A stretch of 64,000 bases of DNA, taken from contig NZ_LQRT01000058.1 in assembly GCF_001632745.1 (NCBI RefSeq), forward strand, positions 248,001 through 312,000. The letters run 5' to 3'. This DNA is from Aquimarina aggregata (GTDB lineage Bacteria; Bacteroidota; Bacteroidia; Flavobacteriales; Flavobacteriaceae). This document shows positions 18,511 through 27,427 of this stretch, piece by piece. The first letter of the stretch is position 1. Every line of letters starts with the position of its first letter. A program made the position numbers and the translations under genes. The notes below the pieces were generated by a model. That model saw only the letters and a list, made by a program, of their open reading frames with translations, searched no databases and had not been told where the DNA came from.

Positions 18511-20616
18511 TTATAGTGTTTTAAATTCAATAGCTTGTCCGCCACCAGGAGCCAGTTCCAAAGTCATTTTATCTATAGAAGTAACTTCTTTTTTTATGAT
18601 TTCAAAAGATTCTGGATTTTCTAACCAATGTGCATCTTTTGCATCTGCATATATAGTAGCTTGATATTTTTTTCCTTTTGAAAGAAAAGATAAATCAATA
18701 TCTAAGGATCGAGCATTTTCATCACTAATACTCCCTAAATACCAATTATCGGTTCCTTTTTCTTGTCTAACTATAGTGTAATAATCTCCTATTTTAGCAT
18801 TTAAAACTTTAGAATCAGACCAATCGGTAGGAACATCTTTTATAAACTGAAAAGCTGGGTTACCTTCATAATTAACAGGTAAATCTGCTGCCATTGGCAT
18901 AGGACTATACATAGTTAAGTAATATGCTAATTGTTTACTTAATGTTGTTTTTACACGAAACGGTACTTCACTCCAATCTCTTTTACCTAAGAACATTTTA
19001 AAAATTCCCGGAGTAAAATCTATTGGTCCTCCTAGAATTCTAGTAAAAGGTAGAACTACACCATGTTCTGGTTGATTACCTTTACTCCATGCATTGTATT
19101 CTTGTCCACGCGCACCTTCACGAGCCATTAAATTTGGATATGTACGTTGCTCTCCTGTATATTTTATTGGTTCATGATTTACAATCATTAGTTTATATTC
19201 TGCAGCTTTTTGCACCATTTTTTTATAATGACGTACCATATATTGACCATGATGGTGTTGTTTATATGTTTTTTTTACGGTATCGTAGTTTACATCACCA
19301 GTGTAACCAACTTTTATAGTTTTAATTCCCAGATCACTGCACATTTTATATAATTCGTCCATAGCAGGTTCATAGTGATCAATGTCAGATATTGTTTCAT
19401 GATACATCATCATACGAACACCTTTTTCTTTTGCATATTGGCATACTTCTTTGATATCAAAATCATCTGTCGATGTTTTCCAATCAAATATACCATAGCC
19501 TGTCCATGAGCCTTCCATATCATCCCAACCTTTATCCCAACCTTCGATCAATACATCAGGAAATCCATGTTTAGCTGCAAAATCGATATGATACTTTGCA
19601 TTTTTTGTATTTGCACCATGAGGCTTGGTTATTGGTTTCCCGAATTGAGTTTTTTCTGCCCAAGCGGTTTTTCCGATATGAAGTTCCCACCAAATACCAA
19701 TATATTTATAAGTTTGTATCCAGCTAGTGTCTTCGTAAGCATTGGGTGGATTAAGATTCATAATCATATCAGACTCAACTAATCCTCCTGCATTTTCTGA
19801 AATTTGAATGGTCCTCCAAGGTGATTGAAACGGAGTTTTTGCTCTTACTAGATCTCCATTTAACCATGGCGTTAATTGTGCTTTTAGTTTAGAATCGTTT
19901 AGTGTATTTAGTAAGTTCATTCCTGCGTAATCTGTAAGATCTGCTTCATGAATGCTAATTACTAAATTATCATTTACCTCTATGGTTGTAGGCGTATTAG
20001 CCATATTTGGACGTTCTTCTTTATTGGGACGTCTGTAAAATTTTGTAGAATCACCTATCCGACTTATAGGAGAATTGTAGTATTCTTTTTCATAATTATC
20101 ATAATCTGCAAAATTCCACCACGCTTTATAATCTCCTGCAAAATCAAACTCTGTAAGCTCATCCATAATGATAAATTCATCTAAACTTTCTTGTTGAGGA
20201 AAAACATATCTAAAAGCAATTCCATCATCATAAGCTCTTGCAACAATATCCAATAAAAGGTTAGTTTCTTTTTGCCTTAAATGAAGTGTTAATTCATTAT
20301 AATGATCTTTAATTGTTTCTCTCTGTCCCCAAACAGTTTTCCATTGGCTATTGTTACTTTGTTTTTTCGAAGATAACAGCTCAAAATTATTCTTTAAGGA
20401 GTGTTTTTTTAATTCAAAACCTAGTCTAGAGGTTTCTATAAATTGTAAATCATTATGATGAACAGTATATGAAATCATCCCAGTACTATCAACGTCAAAA
20501 GAAAAGGTATTTTTACTATCAGGAGATCGTAATTCTGTTTCTATTACCTTTTCTGTTTTTGAGGTGCAACTAATAAGTAGTGCTAAAATTGTTATGGTTG
20601 TAAGTGTTTTGAACAT
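18511..20616 (-). CDS. GH97 glycoside hydrolase, SusB-like inverting type
   Basis: 701 residues with a lipoprotein signal (ILALLISCTSK). GH97 N-terminal beta-sandwich, central TIM barrel (LIEGWDKGWDD) and C-terminal domain are all present. The motif pattern fits the inverting subgroup typified by SusB: E407 in MYHETISD, E482 in VNHEPIKYTG, E500 and E506 in AREGARGQEY. The spacing 482/500/506 equals the 508/526/532 spacing of SusB. The Asp nucleophile of the retaining alpha-galactosidase subgroup is not apparent (VGYTGDV at the corresponding place). By family it should cleave alpha-linked glucosides or related alpha-glycosides; the galactan setting makes an alpha-galactose-like substrate possible, but the catalytic type argues for caution. 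Confidence 0.9.
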   Translation of the reverse strand: MFKTLTTITILALLISCTSKTEKVIETELRSPDSKNTFSFDVDSTGMISYTVHHNDLQFIETSRLGFELKKHSLKNNFELLSSKKQSNNSQWKTVWGQRETIKDHYNELTLHLRQKETNLLLDIVARAYDDGIAFRYVFPQQESLDEFIIMDELTEFDFAGDYKAWWNFADYDNYEKEYYNSPISRIGDSTKFYRRPNKEERPNMANTPTTIEVNDNLVISIHEADLTDYAGMNLLNTLNDSKLKAQLTPWLNGDLVRAKTPFQSPWRTIQISENAGGLVESDMIMNLNPPNAYEDTSWIQTYKYIGIWWELHIGKTAWAEKTQFGKPITKPHGANTKNAKYHIDFAAKHGFPDVLIEGWDKGWDDMEGSWTGYGIFDWKTSTDDFDIKEVCQYAKEKGVRMMMYHETISDIDHYEPAMDELYKMCSDLGIKTIKVGYTGDVNYDTVKKTYKQHHHGQYMVRHYKKMVQKAAEYKLMIVNHEPIKYTGEQRTYPNLMAREGARGQEYNAWSKGNQPEHGVVLPFTRILGGPIDFTPGIFKMFLGKRDWSEVPFRVKTTLSKQLAYYLTMYSPMPMAADLPVNYEGNPAFQFIKDVPTDWSDSKVLNAKIGDYYTIVRQEKGTDNWYLGSISDENARSLDIDLSFLSKGKKYQATIYADAKDAHWLENPESFEIIKKEVTSIDKMTLELAPGGGQAIEFKTL

Positions 20617-20726
20617 TTTGTTGTTATTGTGTTATGATACTACAATTTTAGTATTTTTAAGTATTGATGAACACAGGTAAAAACAAAATTTAGCATGAGA
20701 TTTGCTAAAAATGGACTAATAAAGCC

Positions 20727-23591
20727 CTATGTGTGTTGAGTTTTATTTTTTTGGTATGTTGAAGGCGTATTGCCATACTTCTTTTTAAAGCAATTTCTAA
20801 AATATTCTAAATCTCTAAAACCAACTTTGTAAGTAATCTCTGCAATAGTTAAGTTTGATGCTCTTAAAAGTTCAGAAGCTTTTAATAAACGTTGTTCTCG
20901 GATGTATGAATTTGTTGTAAATCCTGTTAATTTTTTTAGTTTTTTATTACATAAATATTCACTCAGCCCCATCTTTTGTACAAGCTGACTTACAGTAAAA
21001 TCAGGATTAGAAAGTTCAATAATGATTTCTTGTTCTATTTTAGTAATAAAGTCTTGGTCTACGGCACTTATTTTTGCTTCTAAATTTGTCGAAGAAATTT
21101 TCGATTTTTGTTTTTTTGAATACCTTGTTTTAAAATATATAATTAATGCCACTCCAATACTAAAAAAGAGAATATACAGTATTGCAAAAGAATGAGCAGA
21201 TTGTACTTTTATATTTAATGTTTTGGTTTTAACGTCTGGATTACTAAAGTTTTTAATTTTGAAAATATAGTCTCCACTGGGGATATTAGAGTATTTGGCA
21301 ATTCCCAAAGCATTTTTAGTTGTGCGCCAATCTTTGTCAATGCCTTCTAATTTATAGCTTAATATATCGTTTTGATCAGAATAATTAAGGTTTTGAAATG
21401 TGATTGCGATATTGTTTTCACCGGTTTTAAGAAGTATGTTTTGAGTATTAGAAATTGTGTTTTTTAATAAAATGCGATCATTTAAATTCGTGTTAACTCT
21501 AATTTCGATATTGTTTATTTCAAGTTTAGTAATTGCGAGGTTAGTAGTAAAATTATTTGATTTGATTTCTGAAGGTTTGAAAATGGTTAACCCACTTTGT
21601 CCTCCAAAAGCGAGCATGCCATTACTTAGCCGTGTAGCAGATAAATCCATAAAAACATTATCTGTTAAACCATCCTTTTTACTGAAATTTTTAATATTGT
21701 TAGTTTTAGGATTCAATTTTGAAATGCCACTATTGGTTCCCATCCAAATATTACCTAGATCGTCTTCTGCTAGACTTTTTATTGTATTGTTCTGTAATCC
21801 ATCTTTTGTTGTGTATGCAGTGAAATCATAAGTACCTGTTTTTTCATTGAAATGACATTTATTTAACCCTCCGCCAAAAGTACCGATCCAAATTGTGTTG
21901 TCTGTAGAGGTTATTATGGGTAATATAAAATCTGCACTAATACTATTTTTAGTGTTTGCTTTGTGTTGAAAAACTTCAAAAACGGGATTGTTTTTTTTGC
22001 TTTCTGTATCTGTTAGTAAAACAAGTCCTTTATCTGTACCGAACCATATATTTTTGTTTTCATCAAAAGCTATACTACGCACAACATTCGAAGGGAAGTT
22101 ATGATTTTTAGAAAGATCTTTTGTATAATTCGTAATGTTAAATGCATTGTTATCTTTTTTCTCTAAATGTGTAATGCCATTATTGATGGTAGCTAGCCAA
22201 ATGTTACCTTTCGAATTAGTTTCGATATCCATATATCGTTTGTAATTTGACGAGGTATTTATATATCTTAATTCTAGATCTGAATTAAATGTTACAAGTT
22301 GTTGTAAATCTCTTGTTCCATAAAAAAAAGTATTTCTTTTGTCATATCCGATTGCCGTAATAGCTTCATTTTTGTAATCAAGTAATGCAATGTATTTTTG
22401 TGTAATATTTGAGTTTTGGTTATATATGTTGTCTAAAGAAACGAGTCCTCCTCCTTCTGTGCCAACCCATAGGCTTTGATTTGTATTTGGTAATAATGCA
22501 GATATAGGTAGCCCTTGTCTTTTGTCTTTATTGGTAAAGTAATATCTTTTAAACAAAGACTTTTTATAATTATATTTAAATAAGCCATGTGCGGTACCAA
22601 TCCAAACGACTCCAGAACTATCTTCATAAAAACAACGAATATCCTTCAAAAAATTATCAGGCCTAATAAATGAACATTTTTTAGTGTTCATTGTCTTTTG
22701 ATCTAAAGTTTTATTAAAAACAACGAGACTTTTTGATGAACCGGACCAAAGATTATTTTGAGAATCGATAGAGAGTCTTCGTATTAAGTTTTGTTGATGA
22801 ATTGTTTTTATTGTGGAAATTGAATCTTTAGAATAAGAAAATATATGGTTAGCTGATGCAAAATATATTTTATTATTTCTTTTTTTTAAATCGAAAACAG
22901 ATGTTCCAAGATAAACTTCTTGCCAATCATAGCTTTTCGATTTTGTTTTTTTTAAGCAAAATAAGCCTGTATTCGTTCCTAGCCATACTCGGCTTTCATC
23001 GTCACAAATTATTTTATTAATTGGGTGATTACCATTCTTTGTAAACGATGAATAAAATTGGAGTAAAGCAAGTGTGTTATTTGTATTTGTTAATTGTATG
23101 ACACCTAGGTTAGTAGCGATCCATATGTTTTTATTTTGAATATAGATGCTATTTGTATTTCCACCTAATTCAACTATCTTTTTATTTAACTCGGGAAAGC
23201 GTTCAATTTGCTCAGTACGTAAATCAAGCTTAAAAATTCCTTTAGTTGGGGTTATTCCCCAAAGGTTATTATCATTATCGATATGTAATTCTAAAATTAT
23301 ATTACTTGCTAGCCCAGAATTAGAGTTAGGTTCATATTGAAATGATTTTAAATTATGCCCATCGTATCTATATAGTCCATCATAGGTGCCTATCCATAGA
23401 AAACCTACAGAATCTTGAACGATAGTATTTATAGTTGTATTAGATAAACTAGCTTGGTTTTCGATAGCTTCTAATAGTACTATTTCTTGATGTTGTTGAG
23501 AAACAATAGAAAATGAATTTAAAAAGAATATGAGGTAGAGTAGAGAAGCTCTAAATTTTGCCGTTCTTTTTTGAATTCTATTTATAAACAT
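20727..23591 (-). CDS. Membrane sensor-regulator: Reg_prop propeller, Y_Y_Y, TM, AraC HTH; no kinase
   Basis: 954 residues. After an N-terminal signal/TM come many Reg_prop repeats (VGFLWIGTYDGLYRYDG, GVVWIGTAHGLFKYNYK, NIWFGTDKGLVLL, NIWMGTNSGISKLNPK), a Y_Y_Y domain (LEGIDKDWRTTKNALGIAKY), one TM segment near 799-820 and a C-terminal AraC HTH (about 850-948, TIAEITYKVGFRDLEYFRNC). Normal hybrid two-component regulators of PULs carry a histidine kinase and a receiver between TM and HTH; here only about 30 residues separate them. It should sense an oligosaccharide in the periplasm and control the locus directly from the membrane. The GH97, unknown and GH2 genes lie downstream on the same strand. 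Confidence 0.88.
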   Translation of the reverse strand: MFINRIQKRTAKFRASLLYLIFFLNSFSIVSQQHQEIVLLEAIENQASLSNTTINTIVQDSVGFLWIGTYDGLYRYDGHNLKSFQYEPNSNSGLASNIILELHIDNDNNLWGITPTKGIFKLDLRTEQIERFPELNKKIVELGGNTNSIYIQNKNIWIATNLGVIQLTNTNNTLALLQFYSSFTKNGNHPINKIICDDESRVWLGTNTGLFCLKKTKSKSYDWQEVYLGTSVFDLKKRNNKIYFASANHIFSYSKDSISTIKTIHQQNLIRRLSIDSQNNLWSGSSKSLVVFNKTLDQKTMNTKKCSFIRPDNFLKDIRCFYEDSSGVVWIGTAHGLFKYNYKKSLFKRYYFTNKDKRQGLPISALLPNTNQSLWVGTEGGGLVSLDNIYNQNSNITQKYIALLDYKNEAITAIGYDKRNTFFYGTRDLQQLVTFNSDLELRYINTSSNYKRYMDIETNSKGNIWLATINNGITHLEKKDNNAFNITNYTKDLSKNHNFPSNVVRSIAFDENKNIWFGTDKGLVLLTDTESKKNNPVFEVFQHKANTKNSISADFILPIITSTDNTIWIGTFGGGLNKCHFNEKTGTYDFTAYTTKDGLQNNTIKSLAEDDLGNIWMGTNSGISKLNPKTNNIKNFSKKDGLTDNVFMDLSATRLSNGMLAFGGQSGLTIFKPSEIKSNNFTTNLAITKLEINNIEIRVNTNLNDRILLKNTISNTQNILLKTGENNIAITFQNLNYSDQNDILSYKLEGIDKDWRTTKNALGIAKYSNIPSGDYIFKIKNFSNPDVKTKTLNIKVQSAHSFAILYILFFSIGVALIIYFKTRYSKKQKSKISSTNLEAKISAVDQDFITKIEQEIIIELSNPDFTVSQLVQKMGLSEYLCNKKLKKLTGFTTNSYIREQRLLKASELLRASNLTIAEITYKVGFRDLEYFRNCFKKKYGNTPSTYQKNKTQHT

Positions 23592-23740
23592 TAAAACAAA
23601 GTTTCTAAATAAGGAAAATATATTTTTTACTTGAAAAAAATAACCCTTAAGCTTTTGAATTTTTAACTCAGCAACCTATAGTTATGGCAGAATCTTCAAT
23701 TTAAGATAATTAATAATGTAATTCTCTATTTTAAAAATAA

Positions 23741-23783
23741 TCTTTATGTATTGTATGTTTTCGAAGCATACAATACATAAAGA
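23741..23783 (-). terminator. 17-bp-stem terminator of xylA
   Basis: CTTTATGTATTGTATG (23742-23757) and its exact inverse (23767-23782) form a stem extended by one A-T pair, with a 9-base loop. On the minus strand it is followed by ATTATTTTTAAAA. It lies 55 bp past the xylA stop, inside the 246-bp gap before the sensor gene; nothing else is seen in that gap. Confidence 0.7.
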
Positions 23784-23837
23784 AATGGTTTAAGTTTTTA
23801 AGAAGGTTTTTGAAATAGTATTAATAGTGTTGGATAC

Positions 23838-25163
23838 TTATATGTATTGATTTACTATATTTTCAAATAATTCCTGTTTTCCACTTTGCAATTCCAGTTC
23901 TCCATTGTCTTGAGCTATTTTATAGAGATCATTTAGATTTAATTTGCCAGCTTCAAAATCTTTTCCTTTTCCAGAATCAAAAGAACTATAGCGTTGCTCT
24001 CTTAACTTGCTATAGGGCGAAGAGGTTGTGATTTTATCAGCGATAAGTAATGCTCTTGCAAAAGTATCAGCTCCACCAATGTGTGCATGAAACACATCTT
24101 CTATATCGGTTGAGTTTCTTCTGATTTTGGCATCAAAATTTACACCACCACCTTGTAATCCACCAGATTGTAAGAATACTAACATGGCTTCGGTGGTTTC
24201 TTGTATGTTATTAGGAAATTGATCTGTATCCCAACCATTTTGATAATCTCCACGATTTGCATCAATACTACCTAACATACCAGCTTTGGCTGCAACTTCA
24301 ATTTCATGTTGAAAAGTGTGCTGTGCTAGCGTTGCATGGTTTACTTCTATGTTAATTTTAAAATCTTTGTCTAGCCCATACTCACGTAAAAAACCAATAG
24401 AAGTGGCAGTATCAAAATCATATTGATGTTTTGAAGGCTCCATAGGTTTAGGTTCAATAAAAAATGTGCCTTTAAATCCTTGACTTCTTGCATAATCTTT
24501 GGCCATAGTTAAAAATTGAGCCATATGATCTAATTCCCGACCCATATCCGTATTTAGCAGTGACATATATCCTTCGCGACCACCCCAGAAAACATAATTT
24601 TCTCCATCTAGTGCAATTGTAGCATCTAATGCTAATTTAACTTGTCCACCAGCACGAGCAACAACATTAAAATCAGGATTAGTTGCGGCTCCGTTCATAT
24701 ATCTTGGGTTTGAAAAACAATTGGCTGTTCCCCAAAGTAGTTTTATTCCAGATGCTGCTTTTTTCTGTTTTAAATAATCAGTAATTGTAGATAAACGCTG
24801 TTCTGATTCAGAAAATGTTGGCGCTTCTTGTATTAAATCATAATCATGAAAGCAGAAATAATCAAATCCCATTTTACTTATAAATTCGAAAGCTGCATCG
24901 GCTTTATCTTTTGCTGCTTGAATAGGATCAGAAGATTGATCCCAAGCAAATTTTTGTGTTCCAGGTCCAAAAGGATCCGAACCTACTCCACAGAATGTGT
25001 GCCAATATGCAATGGCAAATTTAAAATGATCTCGCATTGTTTTTCCTGCAACAACCATATCTGGGTTATAATACTTAAAGGCCAATGGATTATCGGATTC
25101 TTTCCCTTCATATTTGATTTCTCCGATTCCTTTATAATATTCTTTATCTCCTAAAACAATCAT
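23838..25163 (-). CDS. xylA: Xylose isomerase
   Basis: 441 residues, normal for the long (class II) bacterial enzymes. Typical blocks: AIAYWHTFCGVGSDPFGPGT, DYFCFHDYDLIQEAP (catalytic His), FFIEPKPMEPSKHQYD (metal ligands), INIEVNHATLAQHTF, and GSIDANRGDYQNGWDTDQFP. It is cytosolic and converts D-xylose to D-xylulose. It is divergent from the sodium:sugar symporter and shares with it a 411-bp intergenic region holding a 12-bp tandem repeat array. No xylulokinase is visible in the window. Its presence inside a galactan-type PUL suggests that the polysaccharide carries xylose, or that the enzyme works on another aldose. Confidence 0.97.
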   Translation of the reverse strand: MIVLGDKEYYKGIGEIKYEGKESDNPLAFKYYNPDMVVAGKTMRDHFKFAIAYWHTFCGVGSDPFGPGTQKFAWDQSSDPIQAAKDKADAAFEFISKMGFDYFCFHDYDLIQEAPTFSESEQRLSTITDYLKQKKAASGIKLLWGTANCFSNPRYMNGAATNPDFNVVARAGGQVKLALDATIALDGENYVFWGGREGYMSLLNTDMGRELDHMAQFLTMAKDYARSQGFKGTFFIEPKPMEPSKHQYDFDTATSIGFLREYGLDKDFKINIEVNHATLAQHTFQHEIEVAAKAGMLGSIDANRGDYQNGWDTDQFPNNIQETTEAMLVFLQSGGLQGGGVNFDAKIRRNSTDIEDVFHAHIGGADTFARALLIADKITTSSPYSKLREQRYSSFDSGKGKDFEAGKLNLNDLYKIAQDNGELELQSGKQELFENIVNQYI

Positions 25164-25574
25164 TTAGTTATTATTTTTACTATTTTAACATTTCTTTTTC
25201 GCGATATAATTTCGCATATAACGGTTATAAAATTAATTAAAATAGAACTTCTGATTTTACACAATGATAATATTCTACGAAACATTTTACGAAACATTTT
25301 GCCAAACACTTTACGAAATATTTTATCGAGTATTTTACGGAATGTAAATAGCTTTATAAGTATATATTATCTACGATAGATTGTACAAATCATACCACAT
25401 ATGTTGTATTTTGGTTCTAGAGATGTTCTGCTTTCATTAGTATAATTAGGGTTTAACAGAAAAATGCATCTAAAAAGACATATGTGTTATACATATAAAA
25501 TGCACATTTATATATTGTCGTCTTAATCATCTTTTTTAATTTAACATAAACTGAAGTATAAAATTTAGAGTATT
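25164..25574. promoter_or_regulatory. Divergent control region of xylA and the symporter
   Basis: The 411-bp gap is AT-rich and contains six imperfect 12-bp tandem repeats (25274-25345) closer to xylA. No small gene is seen in it. No clear TAnnTTTG promoter element was found, so transcription starts are not assigned. Confidence 0.5.
25274..25345. repeat. Six tandem 12-bp repeats, consensus TTTACGAAACAT
   Basis: Units start at 25274, 25286, 25298, 25310, 25322 and 25334: TCTACGAAACAT, TTTACGAAACAT, TTTGCCAAACAC, TTTACGAAATAT, TTTATCGAGTAT, TTTACGGAATGT. The period is exact through 72 bp while the units diverge, which suggests selection on spacing or an old expansion. They are 111 to 182 bp upstream of the xylA start and 230 to 300 bp upstream of the symporter. 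A multi-copy operator is the simplest reading. Confidence 0.75.
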
Positions 25575-27146
25575 ATGGGAGTTATTTCATTTATCGGGTT
25601 TACATTGCTAGTAGCAATCATATCATATTTTGCAACTAGAAAAACAAATGAAAATACTTCTGAGGGGTATTTTTTAGGAGGTCGTAGTCTTACGGCAACC
25701 GTTATTGCAGGTTCTTTATTACTTACGAACCTTTCAACAGAACAAATTGTAGGATTAAATGGGGATGCATATACAGATGGTATACTCGTAATGGCTTGGG
25801 AAACTTTAGCAGCTATTGCAATGGTGATTACTGCAATATTTTTGCTACCACGTTATTTAAAAGGTGGAATCTCTACACTTCCAACATTTTTAGAAAGACG
25901 TTTTGATAGTACTACTAAGGCGTTAACTTCGGGATTATTTCTTACAGGTTATGCTGTTGTATTATTGCCTATGGTACTTTTTACAGGCTCAAAGGCTATT
26001 AGTGGAATGTTTGGTATTCCTGAATTACTCGGGGTAAGCGATTGGGTTTCAGTTTGGATATGTGTATGGGGAATAGGAATTATAGGTTCTATCTATGCCA
26101 TATTCGGAGGTCTAAAAGCTGTAGCAGTTTCTGATACAATAAATGCAGTCGGATTGTTAATAGGAGGATTGTTGATTCCGGTATTTGGTTTAATGGCAAT
26201 TAGCGAAGATGGTAGTGTTTTTGGTGGATTAACTAAATTGACAACAGAACATCCAGAAAAGTTTAATGCAGTAGGAGGACCAGATTCTTCTATCCCGTTT
26301 GCTACCATTTTTACAGGTATGATGCTAGTACAATTGTTCTATTGGGGGAGTAATCAACAAATTATTCAACGTGCTCTTGGAGCTAAAAACTTAGCAGAAG
26401 GACAAAAAGGACTAACATTAGCAGCTTTTATTAAAATATTAGGGCCGATCATTGTGGTTTTACCAGGTATTATAGCATATCATAAGTATGGGCCAAATTT
26501 AAATACTAGTGATGTGTATCCAAAATTAGTTGCAGATGTATTGCCTGATGTTTGGGTTGGTTTTTTTGCAGCCGTTCTGTTTGGTGCTATCTTAAGTTCA
26601 TTTAATTCTGCACTAAATAGTTGTGTAACTTTATATGGAGTTGATATTTATAAGCAGTTTATAAATAAAGAAGCCAGTGAGAAGATTGTTGTGAAAATGG
26701 GAAAACGTTTTGGGATTATTCTGGCATTCTTTTCCATGATTATAGCACCATTTTTAGTATATGCCGATAGTATTTTTGGATATTTACAAACCGTTAATGG
26801 AGCTTATAGTATTCCGATTTTAACCGTTATTGTTATTGGTTTCTTAACAAAGAAGGTACCTGCAATAGCCGCTAAAGTAGGAATCATATTTGCTTTTACA
26901 GTTTATGTTGGATATATCGTTTTAGCAAATGGATTTGGAGTTATAGATTTACATATGCTACACATGCAGGCAATCACATTTGTATTAACAGTAATAATCA
27001 TGTTAACTATTGGAAAATTAAAACCAAGAGAGAGTGATTATGTACAGACTTACACTAAAGAGGTTGATGTTACACCATGGAAACATGTTAAGATAGTTGG
27101 TCTGGTAATATGTTTAGTAGTATTATCAACGTATTTCATTTTTTAA
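25575..27146 (+). CDS. Sodium:solute symporter (SSS family), probable sugar importer
   Basis: 523 residues, almost all hydrophobic helices (about 14 TM segments), with SSS hallmarks: YFLGGRSLTATVIAGSLLLTNLSTEQ at the N-terminal sodium-site region, YAIFGGLKAVAVSDTINAVG, and FGAILSSFNSALNSCVTLYG. Members in this setting (SglT-like) import monosaccharides such as galactose, glucose or xylose across the inner membrane with sodium. Pairing with the divergent xylA suggests it imports the pentose or galactose released by the PUL enzymes. A strong terminator follows the stop. Confidence 0.93.
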   Translation: MGVISFIGFTLLVAIISYFATRKTNENTSEGYFLGGRSLTATVIAGSLLLTNLSTEQIVGLNGDAYTDGILVMAWETLAAIAMVITAIFLLPRYLKGGISTLPTFLERRFDSTTKALTSGLFLTGYAVVLLPMVLFTGSKAISGMFGIPELLGVSDWVSVWICVWGIGIIGSIYAIFGGLKAVAVSDTINAVGLLIGGLLIPVFGLMAISEDGSVFGGLTKLTTEHPEKFNAVGGPDSSIPFATIFTGMMLVQLFYWGSNQQIIQRALGAKNLAEGQKGLTLAAFIKILGPIIVVLPGIIAYHKYGPNLNTSDVYPKLVADVLPDVWVGFFAAVLFGAILSSFNSALNSCVTLYGVDIYKQFINKEASEKIVVKMGKRFGIILAFFSMIIAPFLVYADSIFGYLQTVNGAYSIPILTVIVIGFLTKKVPAIAAKVGIIFAFTVYVGYIVLANGFGVIDLHMLHMQAITFVLTVIIMLTIGKLKPRESDYVQTYTKEVDVTPWKHVKIVGLVICLVVLSTYFIF

Positions 27147-27195
27147 TACCGTAAAAATCTATAGTTAGATAATAAGACATACAGTTTTAATAAAG

Positions 27196-27230
27196 AAAAA
27201 CCTTTTACTATTTTTAGTAAAAGGTTTTTT
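27196..27230 (+). terminator. Terminator after the symporter
   Basis: AAAAACCTTTTACTA / TAGTAAAAGGTTTTTT, about 15-bp stem with a short T-rich loop and a T run. The rest of the 281-bp gap up to the P450 gene shows no gene. Confidence 0.8.
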
Positions 27231-27427
27231 GTGTAAATAAGTACATGTGTAGAGTATTAATCTTTTAATATCGAAGATAAAATAGTTTAGGTATAGGTTA
27301 AAATAGAATAAGATTGATGCGTCTAATCTATCGTTATTTGTACTGTATAAAGTAAATATGATATAGTTGTAAGTGGCTAGATTGATACTATTTATAAGCT
27401 TTATACGAGCATAAGTACTAAAAAAAT

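Noticed and set aside
25274..25345. CRISPR-like array
   Set aside because: The 12-bp units are contiguous with no spacers and no cas genes are present.
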